Part shown: piece after piece, positions 57,722 to 64,000 of the stretch
Position numbering within the stretch: position 1 is the first letter of the stretch
Layout of the letters: each line of letters starts with the position of its first letter
From: Armatimonadota bacterium
GTDB lineage: Bacteria > Armatimonadota > Fimbriimonadia > Fimbriimonadales > Fimbriimonadaceae
Assembly (NCBI GenBank): GCA_017303935.1
Contig: JAFLBD010000003.1
Span: 124,001 to 188,000, forward strand
Length of the DNA stretch: 64,000 bases
Reading direction: 5' to 3'
Program-made: the position numbers and the translations under genes
The notes under the pieces: generated by a model
Seen by the model: the letters and a program-made list of their open reading frames with translations, nothing else
Database searches by the model: none
What the model was told of the DNA's origin: nothing

Positions 57722-59551
57722 TTATTCAACAGTGACACTCTTTGCGAGGTTCCTGGGTTGGTCAATCTCGAGCTCATTTAGCCGCGCGGTGTGATAAGCC
57801 AGTAATTGTAACGGCACGACGCTCAAAACAGCGGATAGGAACTCGGATTTAGAGTCTGGAATCTTGATCAACGAATCCGCGACACCGTGGAGTTGAGAAT
57901 CGGAATCGGTCGAAATTGCGATCACATCCCCGCCGCGGGCTTGAATCTCTTTGATGTTACTCGCGAGTTTGTCGCGCAGGTGCGCTTGTGTTGCTCCGAC
58001 CACGGCGAAGACACCCTTTTCGATCAGTGCCAGTGGGCCGTGCTTCATTTCTCCTGCCGGGGATTCTTGAGTTGGCACGTAAGCGATCTCCTTCATCTTC
58101 AGGGCGCCTTCGAGAGCGACAAGCGCGTCCGCACCTCGCCCAAGGAAGAAGATCAGCTTTGCATCCTTCATTCGCTCGGCGACCTTGATGATCTCGGGTT
58201 CTCGTGCGATAGTTTGGTCGATCAGATCGGGGAGTTGCTGCAAGTGGCGTGTAAGTTCTTCAACGCGCACACCGGGAGTTTCTCGGATGCTGGCAACGTG
58301 CAGGACCAGCAAGGTGAGTGCAATGACTTGCGCCACATAGGCTTTGGTGCTCGCGACGCTGATTTCGGGGCCAGCTTGGGTGATGATGCTTCGATCGCAG
58401 TCGCGGGCGATACTGGACCCTAATACGTTCACGACGCCTAAAGTCCGGATTCTCCGCTCCTTACATAGCTTGAGTGCTGCCAGCGTATCGGCGGTCTCGC
58501 CGCTCTGACTGATGAAGACGGCGAGCGATTTGGGGCTGAGCACGGGGTCGCCGTAACGAAATTCTGAACTGTAGTAGACGTCGGCGGGCAGTCGCAGCAA
58601 GTTTTCAAACAAGTGCTTTGCCATCAGTCCCGCGTGGAAACTCGTGCCGCAAGCCACCAGGACAACGCGGTCGATTTCGTTCCAAACGTGGTCGTTGAAG
58701 ATGTTCTCGAGGTGAGCGCGGCCCTTGTCGTCGATTCGGCCTGCGAGACATTGACGGACAACCTGTGCCTGCTCGTGGATCTCCTTGAGCATGAAATGCT
58801 CGTAGCCGCCCTTTTCTGCGGCTTCGATGTCCCAATCAATATGGGTGGCTTCTACCGGCATCGGCTTGCCGTCGATGTCCATGATCTTGACTTCTTCTGG
58901 AGTGAGGACGGCGATTCGGTCGTCTTCGAGAATCACGACTTCTCTGGTGTATGGCAACAGCGCAGGGATGTCACTCGCAAGCATTGTTTCGCCTGTTCCG
59001 ATGCCGATCACCAACGGGCTAGCATTTCGGGCGCAAACGATCTTGTTCGGCTCTTTGCGGCTGATCACCACAAGGGCGTATGCGCCATGTAGTCGGCGGA
59101 CGGCGCGGCGCACGGCTTCTTCCAGAGTGATTCCGTCTTGATACTCGGCTCCGATGACGTGAGCGGCGACTTCGGTGTCGGTATCGCTTTTGAATTCGCT
59201 GCCGTCCCTACTCAGGTCGGCCTTGAGTTCTAAATAGTTTTCGATGATTCCGTTGTGAATGATCGCAACTTGCTCGAATTGGTCAAAGTGCGGATGCGCG
59301 TTTTCGTCGGTCGGAGCTCCGTGGGTGGCCCAGCGGCTATGAGCAATGGCGAGATGAGCATCGTTAATGCCGTCTGCAAATGCCCCGGTGAGGTTATTGA
59401 GCTTCCCCGCGCGCTTGATGACTTCGATGCCCGCGCCATTTAAGAACGCCACTCCCGCGCTGTCATAGCCACGGTATTCGAGTCGTTTCAGTTGATCGAA
59501 AACGACTTCGATCGCTTGTTTGGGTCCTACGTATCCGGCAATTCCGCACAT
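57722..59551 (-). CDS. glmS: Glutamine--fructose-6-phosphate aminotransferase (isomerizing)
   Basis: 609 residues from the ATG at 59551, so that Cys2 (MCGIAGYVG) becomes the N-terminal nucleophile after Met removal. The glutaminase domain has HSRWATHGAPTDENAHPH and HNGIIENY. Two SIS sugar-isomerase domains follow (GTSFHAGLMAKH, FISQSGETADTLAA, then FLGRGADALVALEGALKMKE), and the end is QPRNLAKSVTVE as in most GlmS. It makes glucosamine-6-phosphate for peptidoglycan and polysaccharide. The frame is open 300 bases further upstream but that stretch is not part of GlmS. No GlmS ribozyme is evident in the 109-base divergent region. Confidence 0.97.
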   Translation of the reverse strand: MCGIAGYVGPKQAIEVVFDQLKRLEYRGYDSAGVAFLNGAGIEVIKRAGKLNNLTGAFADGINDAHLAIAHSRWATHGAPTDENAHPHFDQFEQVAIIHNGIIENYLELKADLSRDGSEFKSDTDTEVAAHVIGAEYQDGITLEEAVRRAVRRLHGAYALVVISRKEPNKIVCARNASPLVIGIGTGETMLASDIPALLPYTREVVILEDDRIAVLTPEEVKIMDIDGKPMPVEATHIDWDIEAAEKGGYEHFMLKEIHEQAQVVRQCLAGRIDDKGRAHLENIFNDHVWNEIDRVVLVACGTSFHAGLMAKHLFENLLRLPADVYYSSEFRYGDPVLSPKSLAVFISQSGETADTLAALKLCKERRIRTLGVVNVLGSSIARDCDRSIITQAGPEISVASTKAYVAQVIALTLLVLHVASIRETPGVRVEELTRHLQQLPDLIDQTIAREPEIIKVAERMKDAKLIFFLGRGADALVALEGALKMKEIAYVPTQESPAGEMKHGPLALIEKGVFAVVGATQAHLRDKLASNIKEIQARGGDVIAISTDSDSQLHGVADSLIKIPDSKSEFLSAVLSVVPLQLLAYHTARLNELEIDQPRNLAKSVTVE

Positions 59552-59660
59552 GTTATTGGGGTCTAGGATATCGCATTTTTGCGGGTGGCACTCGGTTGGC
59601 ACGTTGTATGCGGCGTCATTTGGCATCGAAACCCGTCTAAACGGGTAGAACAATTCGCTC
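59552..59660. promoter_or_regulatory. Divergent intergenic region between glmS and the UbiA operon
   Basis: 109 bases that must hold start signals for both the leftward glmS/exopolysaccharide genes and the rightward arabinose-lipid operon. TATCCT lies 13 bases before glmS. A CCCGTC/TAAACGGG-like short dyad (59629-59643) lies about 20 bases before the ATG at 59661. Confidence 0.35.
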
Positions 59661-60548
59661 ATGCCGCTTGCCGCTGTCCTCCGCCTCCTGCGTCCAAAGC
59701 AGTGGGCCAAGAATTTCTTGGTCCTGGCGGCGTATTTGTTTACGGCCAGTTGGCAGGATCCGTCACGGACGAGCTTGGTGCTAATCGCCTTCGGCGCGCT
59801 TTGTATGCTCAGCTCAGCCTCGTACGTTTTTAATGACTTAGCGGACGCCAAGGCCGACCGATTGCACCCGCGAAAGAAGCTACGGCCAATTGCGTCTGGG
59901 CAATTTTCTTCGGGCGTCGCTATCGGGATTGGAGTTGCGCTGATTGTTGGGGGATTCGCATTATCGGCACTTCTGCCGAGTGGCGCACAGGTAGCGCTTG
60001 CGTTTTTTGCGATGATCCAGCTCGCTTACAATTTGGGCCTCAAACGAGTGGCGATCCTCGATGTAATGGTCATCAGCCTGGCTTTTGTCCAACGTGCCGT
60101 GATCGGAGCGATGGCGATAGAAGTGGCGATTTCCGGCTGGCTTCTCTTCTGTACGGGAGCGTTTGCCCTGTTCCTTGCTAGTGTCAAACGACGTCAAGAG
60201 TTGCGCGCATTAGGCACAGATTCGATGACGCGAGCGACTTTGGCAGGCTATTCCGAACGGTTTTTGGATGCGATGGTCATCGTTGCTGCATCTTTTGCGG
60301 GAATTTCATACGGCATCTATTCGATCGAGAGTGACACTGCTCGGCTGCATCCTTCCCTGATTTTGACGACGCCGGTCGTGGTGTTTGGAATCTTGCGGTA
60401 CCTTTATCTTGTCTTTGGTCGCGAAGAAGGTGAGGAACCTGAATCGGTGGTGTTTAAGGACCCACAAATGGTGCTGAGCCTGATTGCGTTTTTGTTGGTT
60501 GCGGTGTTGGCAATGAGGGGATTGAAGCTAGATTTCCTAGCTTCCTAG
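59661..60548 (+). CDS. UbiA-family prenyl-phosphate phosphoribosyltransferase (DPPR synthase-like)
   Basis: 295 residues with about eight to nine membrane helices. It begins LRLLRPKQWAKNFLVLAAY. The first Asp-rich motif NDLADAKADRLHPRKKLRP (about residues 58-76) matches decaprenyl-phosphate phosphoribosyltransferase (mycobacterial Rv3806c) rather than quinone or heme UbiA enzymes. The second, YNLGLKRVAILDVMVISL, agrees. The enzyme transfers phosphoribose from PRPP to a polyprenyl phosphate. The next two genes match the epimerising oxidase/reductase pair of the same pathway, which strengthens the call. Confidence 0.88.
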   Translation: MPLAAVLRLLRPKQWAKNFLVLAAYLFTASWQDPSRTSLVLIAFGALCMLSSASYVFNDLADAKADRLHPRKKLRPIASGQFSSGVAIGIGVALIVGGFALSALLPSGAQVALAFFAMIQLAYNLGLKRVAILDVMVISLAFVQRAVIGAMAIEVAISGWLLFCTGAFALFLASVKRRQELRALGTDSMTRATLAGYSERFLDAMVIVAASFAGISYGIYSIESDTARLHPSLILTTPVVVFGILRYLYLVFGREEGEEPESVVFKDPQMVLSLIAFLLVAVLAMRGLKLDFLAS

Positions 60549-60554
60549 TTCGAC

Positions 60555-61283
60555 ATGGCAAAGTTTCGGCGCGCAATTGTGGTTGGGGGTACTTCTGGAC
60601 TGGGGTACGAACTTGTGTTACAACTGCTCCAGCGCAAGTGCCGTGTTGCTGCTATCGGACGAAACATTGATTCCCTCAAGCCATTGCAGAGAGTCCATGG
60701 CGACTTACTGATCTCTGTGGAACACGATGTTCGGGACTATTCGATGGTGCCGGAGTTGTTCCAACAGTTGTGCGGTGAGCTTGATGGGCTGGATTTGATC
60801 ATTTACTGTGCCGGCCTGATGCCTCCGGTTGCGATCAACGAGTTCGATTTTGAGAAAGATCTCGGAATGATCGAGACCAATGTCTCGGGTGCGGTTGCTT
60901 GGATCAATCAGGCAGCGCTCAGGTTTCAGAACACTCGGCGGGGGACTATCGTTGGGATCGGAAGCGTTGCGGGAGATCGAGGAAGAGCGGGTCAACCGGT
61001 TTACAATGCGAGCAAGGCGTTTTTGCATGTTTATCTCGAATCGGTTCGAAATCGGTTGGCGAAGCACCGCGTGAGAGTGACGTCCATCAAGCCTGGACCG
61101 ATGGCGACCAACATGACCGCGCATTTGGATCAGCGGAAAATGATGACGGTCGACGAAGCGGCAACCCGGGTACTGAAGTTGGCGGGCAAGCAGGGCGAAT
61201 TCTATTTGAATTGGAAGCACATGGTCGCGATGGCGATCATCAAGCGACTTCCAGGGTGGGTTTTACGGCGCATCCGTTTGTGA
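60555..61283 (+). CDS. Short-chain dehydrogenase, DprE2-like
   Basis: 242 residues. The NAD(P)-binding motif GGTSGLGYEL (11-20), YCAGLMPP, Ser137 (GIGSVAGDRG) and the YxxxK pair Tyr150/Lys154 (VYNASKAF) make it an active classical SDR. On its own the sequence would only be a generic SDR. Its place between a DPPR-synthase-like gene and a DprE1-like gene suggests it reduces the 2-keto intermediate to polyprenyl-phosphoryl-arabinose. It starts 6 bases after the UbiA gene, and its stop is within 15 bases of the next start. Confidence 0.85.
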   Translation: MAKFRRAIVVGGTSGLGYELVLQLLQRKCRVAAIGRNIDSLKPLQRVHGDLLISVEHDVRDYSMVPELFQQLCGELDGLDLIIYCAGLMPPVAINEFDFEKDLGMIETNVSGAVAWINQAALRFQNTRRGTIVGIGSVAGDRGRAGQPVYNASKAFLHVYLESVRNRLAKHRVRVTSIKPGPMATNMTAHLDQRKMMTVDEAATRVLKLAGKQGEFYLNWKHMVAMAIIKRLPGWVLRRIRL

Positions 61284-61297
61284 GTTCCGGCGAGCCG

Positions 61298-62671
61298 ATG
61301 CGGGTTTTGCCGGCAGAATCGGTGCGTTGGCTGAGCGGATTCGGAAATCCTGCCGGTTCTGCGGCGTATGTTTTCGAGCCGCGCAACGTCGAGGAACTTC
61401 GATATCTCTTGGCTTCAGCGCGGGCCGCTGGCAAGCAGGTTGTCTTGCGTGGATCGGGACGTAGTTATGGTGCTCCAAGTGTCCTCAGCGAAGGTCTCGC
61501 GATTTCTCTCGCCAAGATGAACCGATTCTTGGGGATCGAGGATGGCATTGCTCTGGTTGAAGGTGGCGCGACGCTCTCGGAACTGTGGCGCGCTTCTCTT
61601 CCCAGACAATACTGGCCCGAAATCGTGAGTGGGACTGCACTTCCGACCGTTGCTGGTGCCATCAGCATGAATATCCACGGCAAGAACGCGTTTAAGGCTG
61701 GGACTTATGGGGAGCAGCTGGTAGGGATAGAGCTTCTTCGTCCGAACGGCGAGTTGGTTCGGATGTCTCCCACTCACCCCGAGTTTTGGGCGGTTGTCGG
61801 CGGGGCGGGCCTATTTGGGATTGTTGTTCGCGCTTGGGTCAGAGTTCATGCGGTCCCGAGCGGCGGTGTGCAGGTTCATGCCCGGTCGATCAAGAGCCTG
61901 AGCGAGCAGTTTGAGGCGTTTCGAGAATTCGGTGCCAGCGCGGACTACATGGTGAGCTGGGTTGACTGTTTTGGAGGCGGTCGTGGGCTTTTTCATGCGG
62001 CGAACTACGCCGAGACAAAGATCGGATTCGATCCCGCTAAGCAGCTTCCGGCCGGACGGATTGGGAAGGTGATGCCTCGCGACCAAGCGTGGAAGTTGCT
62101 CAAGCCATTCACTAACAAGTTCGGCATGCGGACGGTCAATGCGGTGAAATATGGTCTGGGCCGCGCTTTGTCCAGTTCGAAGCCGCACGTCGAATCACTT
62201 GCCGCCTTCAATTTTTTGCTTGATTCTATGCCTGGCTGGGAGCAGAGTTACGGCGAGTCTGGGCTGATGCAAATTCAGATTTTCGTTCCTGAAGACCGCG
62301 CCGAGTTGGTCTTTGGCGAAGTGATCGAGATGCAGAATCGCATGGGACTGGTGAGTTTTCTCGGCGTGATGAAAAAGCACAAATCGAGCCCAGCGCTGCT
62401 GGATTATTCGGTGGATGGCTACTCGCTGGCGATGGACTTTCCGCGTTCATCCGATCCTCGGCTATTGCAGGAATTGGGGATCAAGATCGCCGATTTTGTT
62501 ATTGCATCGGGCGGCAAATTCTATTTGGCGAAGGATGATTTGCTGACGCCAGCACAATTCGAGAAAATGCACGGGATAGAGGCGGTTCAGCGCTTCAAAT
62601 TGATGCGCGAAATTGCTGATCCAGAGCGGCTGCTGAGTAGTGAACTCGCCAAACGATTGAACTTAGCCTAG
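61298..62671 (+). CDS. DprE1-like FAD-linked decaprenylphosphoryl-ribose 2-oxidase
   Basis: 457 residues from the ATG at 61298. A GTG at 61280 overlapping the SDR stop is an alternative. Mycobacterial DprE1 has 461. The FAD domain has RGSGRSYGAPSV and GAISMNIHGKN with His127 (His132 of M. tuberculosis). The substrate domain keeps Lys412 (LAKDDL, the counterpart of Lys418), the SGLMQIQIFVPE block and the ADPERLLSSELAKRL ending. At the Cys387 position, the covalent target of benzothiazinones, this protein has Ala378 (GYSLAMDFP). It should oxidise the ribose C2 so that the SDR can finish epimerisation to arabinose. Confidence 0.87.
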   Translation: MRVLPAESVRWLSGFGNPAGSAAYVFEPRNVEELRYLLASARAAGKQVVLRGSGRSYGAPSVLSEGLAISLAKMNRFLGIEDGIALVEGGATLSELWRASLPRQYWPEIVSGTALPTVAGAISMNIHGKNAFKAGTYGEQLVGIELLRPNGELVRMSPTHPEFWAVVGGAGLFGIVVRAWVRVHAVPSGGVQVHARSIKSLSEQFEAFREFGASADYMVSWVDCFGGGRGLFHAANYAETKIGFDPAKQLPAGRIGKVMPRDQAWKLLKPFTNKFGMRTVNAVKYGLGRALSSSKPHVESLAAFNFLLDSMPGWEQSYGESGLMQIQIFVPEDRAELVFGEVIEMQNRMGLVSFLGVMKKHKSSPALLDYSVDGYSLAMDFPRSSDPRLLQELGIKIADFVIASGGKFYLAKDDLLTPAQFEKMHGIEAVQRFKLMREIADPERLLSSELAKRLNLA

Positions 62672-62672
62672 G

Positions 62673-62678
62673 TATTCT
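62673..62678 (+). promoter_or_regulatory. Candidate -10 box of nrnA
   Basis: TATTCT lies 7 bases before the ATG at 62686, directly after the stop of the DprE1-like gene. No Shine-Dalgarno is seen. Confidence 0.35.
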
Positions 62679-62685
62679 GGATTTG

Positions 62686-63663
62686 ATGCCGTTTGATTCT
62701 ACGCTCGCAGAGCGATTTGACTTGCTCCTCAGCCAAGCTCAGCGGGTTTTTGTGGCGTGCCACCTAAACCCGGATGGTGATGCGCTGGGCTCTGCGCTTG
62801 CCATGAGTCAATACTTGCAGCATCGCGGAGTGCCGCATGAAGTGCTTTGCAACAACGATGCCCCATTTAACTTGAAGTTCCTGCCAGGCGTGACCAAGGT
62901 GACGTTGCAACCGAAGGGAGAGCAGGCAGATGTTGCGATCGTTTTGGACTTAGACAGCTTCGATCGTTTGGGGCGGGTTCGGCCCTACATCGAGGCGGCG
63001 GATACCGTTATTTTGATCGACCACCACGTTCCGCATGAAGCACAAGGCGACTTGCGGATTGTCAACGTGGAATCGCCAGCCACGGCGCTTGTCGTGCATC
63101 AACTCTTTAAGGCGGTCGGTTATCGCCCTTCCGCAGAAGCTGCCACTTGCCTGCTAACCGGGATCGTAACGGATACCGGTAGTTTTAGGTTCCGAAACAC
63201 TACTGCGGAGGCGCTTCACGCTTCGGCTGAGCTTTTGGAATGCGGTGGCGATTTGGCGTTGGTCGGGCGAGAGGTTTACATGAACCGACCGCTGAAGAGC
63301 ATTGAACTCGTCGGACGGACGCTGAGCAATATGCAGTTGGATCTGGACGGCAAACTGGCTTGGTCGGTGTTGACGATCGATGATTTTTCAGAATTTGGTG
63401 CGGAGGAGCAGCACACCGAAGGGCTCGCGAACGAACTACTTTCCATCGACACGGTTCATATTGCGGTGATTATTCGTCAGCCCACAACTGGGAAGGTTCG
63501 TGCGAGCATTCGAAGCCGGGAGCCGTATGATGTGAGTAAGGTCGCGCAGAAATTTGGTGGCGGGGGTCATCGCAATGCGGCGGGATGCACTTTTGATTTG
63601 CCCATCGAACAGGCGGAGACCGAACTTATTGAGGAGATTAAGAAATGCTTGGAATCTTGCTGA
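62686..63663 (+). CDS. nrnA: DHH/DHHA1 phosphoesterase (NrnA-like)
   Basis: 325 residues from the ATG at 62686, with a TTG just upstream. The DHH domain has HLNPDGDALGSALAMS, LDLDSFDRLG and IDHHVPHE, which hold the two metal ions. The DHHA1 domain ends with FGGGGHRNAAGCTF. NrnA degrades short oligoribonucleotides and dephosphorylates pAp. It overlaps truB by 19 bases. The nrnA-truB order is common in bacteria, usually after rbfA, which is not seen here. Confidence 0.95.
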   Translation: MPFDSTLAERFDLLLSQAQRVFVACHLNPDGDALGSALAMSQYLQHRGVPHEVLCNNDAPFNLKFLPGVTKVTLQPKGEQADVAIVLDLDSFDRLGRVRPYIEAADTVILIDHHVPHEAQGDLRIVNVESPATALVVHQLFKAVGYRPSAEAATCLLTGIVTDTGSFRFRNTTAEALHASAELLECGGDLALVGREVYMNRPLKSIELVGRTLSNMQLDLDGKLAWSVLTIDDFSEFGAEEQHTEGLANELLSIDTVHIAVIIRQPTTGKVRASIRSREPYDVSKVAQKFGGGGHRNAAGCTFDLPIEQAETELIEEIKKCLESC

Positions 63664-64000
63664 TTGATAAGGAACCTGGAATGACTTCGCATGACGTTGT
63701 GGCGAAGATTCGGCGCAAACTCAATACAAAGCGAGTGGGACATGCTGGCACTCTCGATCCGATGGCGACGGGGCTGCTGGTGATTGCTGTTGGCCCTGCG
63801 ACACGCTTTTTGCAATATCTGCCGCTTGAACCTAAAGAATACGAATTTAAGGTTAAGTTTGGGCAAGAAACCAACACTCAAGACGCTGAGGGCGAAGTGG
63901 TCGCTACCAAGGATGTGCCAGGAAACTTGCAAACTTTGGTCGATGAGTTTTTACCGAAACTGGTCGGTACGATCGAGCAGATTCCGCCGATGTTCTCTGC
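63645..64000 (+). CDS. truB: tRNA pseudouridine-55 synthase (3' end beyond window)
   Basis: Translated by hand from the ATG at 63645. The first 118 residues are present: GILLIDKEPGMTSHDVVAK, then the catalytic Asp38 in RVGHAGTLDPMATGLL, and YEFKVKFGQETNTQDAEGE. All match TruB, which makes pseudouridine 55 in the T-loop of tRNAs. The frame is open to the end of the window. Overlap with nrnA suggests translational coupling. Confidence 0.95.
   Translation, partial: MLGILLIDKEPGMTSHDVVAKIRRKLNTKRVGHAGTLDPMATGLLVIAVGPATRFLQYLPLEPKEYEFKVKFGQETNTQDAEGEVVATKDVPGNLQTLVDEFLPKLVGTIEQIPPMFS

Noticed and set aside
59552-59660. glmS ribozyme
   Set aside because: The region is too short and lacks the ribozyme core. 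glmS has no long leader here.
59552-59851. 100-codon N-terminal extension of GlmS
   Set aside because: GlmS needs Cys at position 2, and the extension lies over the divergent UbiA start.
60899-61297. Upstream extension of the DprE1-like frame by 133 codons
   Set aside because: Runs through the SDR gene in another frame, and the DprE1 family start fits 61298.

Overview
The window looks like a chromosomal segment of a member of Armatimonadota, probably close to Fimbriimonas. Three genes encode prepilin-like proteins with the [20 protein letters not shown]-terminus followed by LFPVFAQAR, a form typical of that phylum and of some Planctomycetes. Base composition is moderate and even. Housekeeping genes are scattered rather than grouped in large operons. 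I found no insertion sequence, prophage, CRISPR array, rRNA or tRNA. The placement is by recognition of protein style, not by a search.

Layout. 1-6.8 kb: exported TPR protein, purL with a lipoprotein gene overlapping its 5' end head to head, LemA, a histidine phosphatase, lnt and rpsT. 6.8-16.7 kb: a large unknown protein, mutY-pyrF, an aldehyde dehydrogenase, a double-length ThyX-like protein, a class III nucleotidyl cyclase and an acyl-CoA carboxylase beta subunit. 16.7-30.7 kb: two lipoproteins, TerC, a G5/3D-rsmA-queG operon, an AI-2E-type permease, ligA-ogg, two exported propeller-like proteins (the second fused to an NAGPA domain) and a Ycf46-like AAA ATPase. 30.7-41.8 kb: a metallopeptidase-like protein that has lost its zinc motif, an M42 aminopeptidase, two prepilin genes, an exported EEP nuclease or phosphatase, aspS, a HAD hydrolase, a BFN nuclease and a large exported protein.

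41.7-46.1 kb holds a carbamoyl-phosphate synthase large subunit split exactly at the boundary between its two synthetase halves, with a DUF2071 gene between the two pieces. Next come two paralogous exported proteins ending in dockerin-like calcium repeats, a DUF4380-like protein, a third prepilin and sucC. From 52.3 to 59.6 kb runs a leftward exopolysaccharide cluster: glmS, an initiating sugar-phosphate transferase, a WecG/TagA glycosyltransferase, a Wzz/Wzc-like co-polymerase with a degenerate Walker A, and an O-antigen polymerase or ligase.

Divergent from glmS is a three-gene operon (UbiA-type phosphoribosyltransferase, SDR, DprE1-type FAD oxidase). It matches the mycobacterial route from PRPP and polyprenyl phosphate to polyprenyl-phosphoryl-D-arabinose, apart from the phosphatase step. 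It is followed by nrnA and truB. Together with the exopolysaccharide genes this suggests the cell makes a lipid-linked arabinofuranosyl donor for its envelope, an extracellular polymer or glycoproteins. This is the most interesting system here, with the split carB second.

At the DNA level, several genes that lack a clear Shine-Dalgarno sequence have a TANNNT hexamer 6-9 bases before the start codon. This suggests leaderless transcription is common. Strong intrinsic terminators follow rpsT, aspS, sucC and one prepilin gene.
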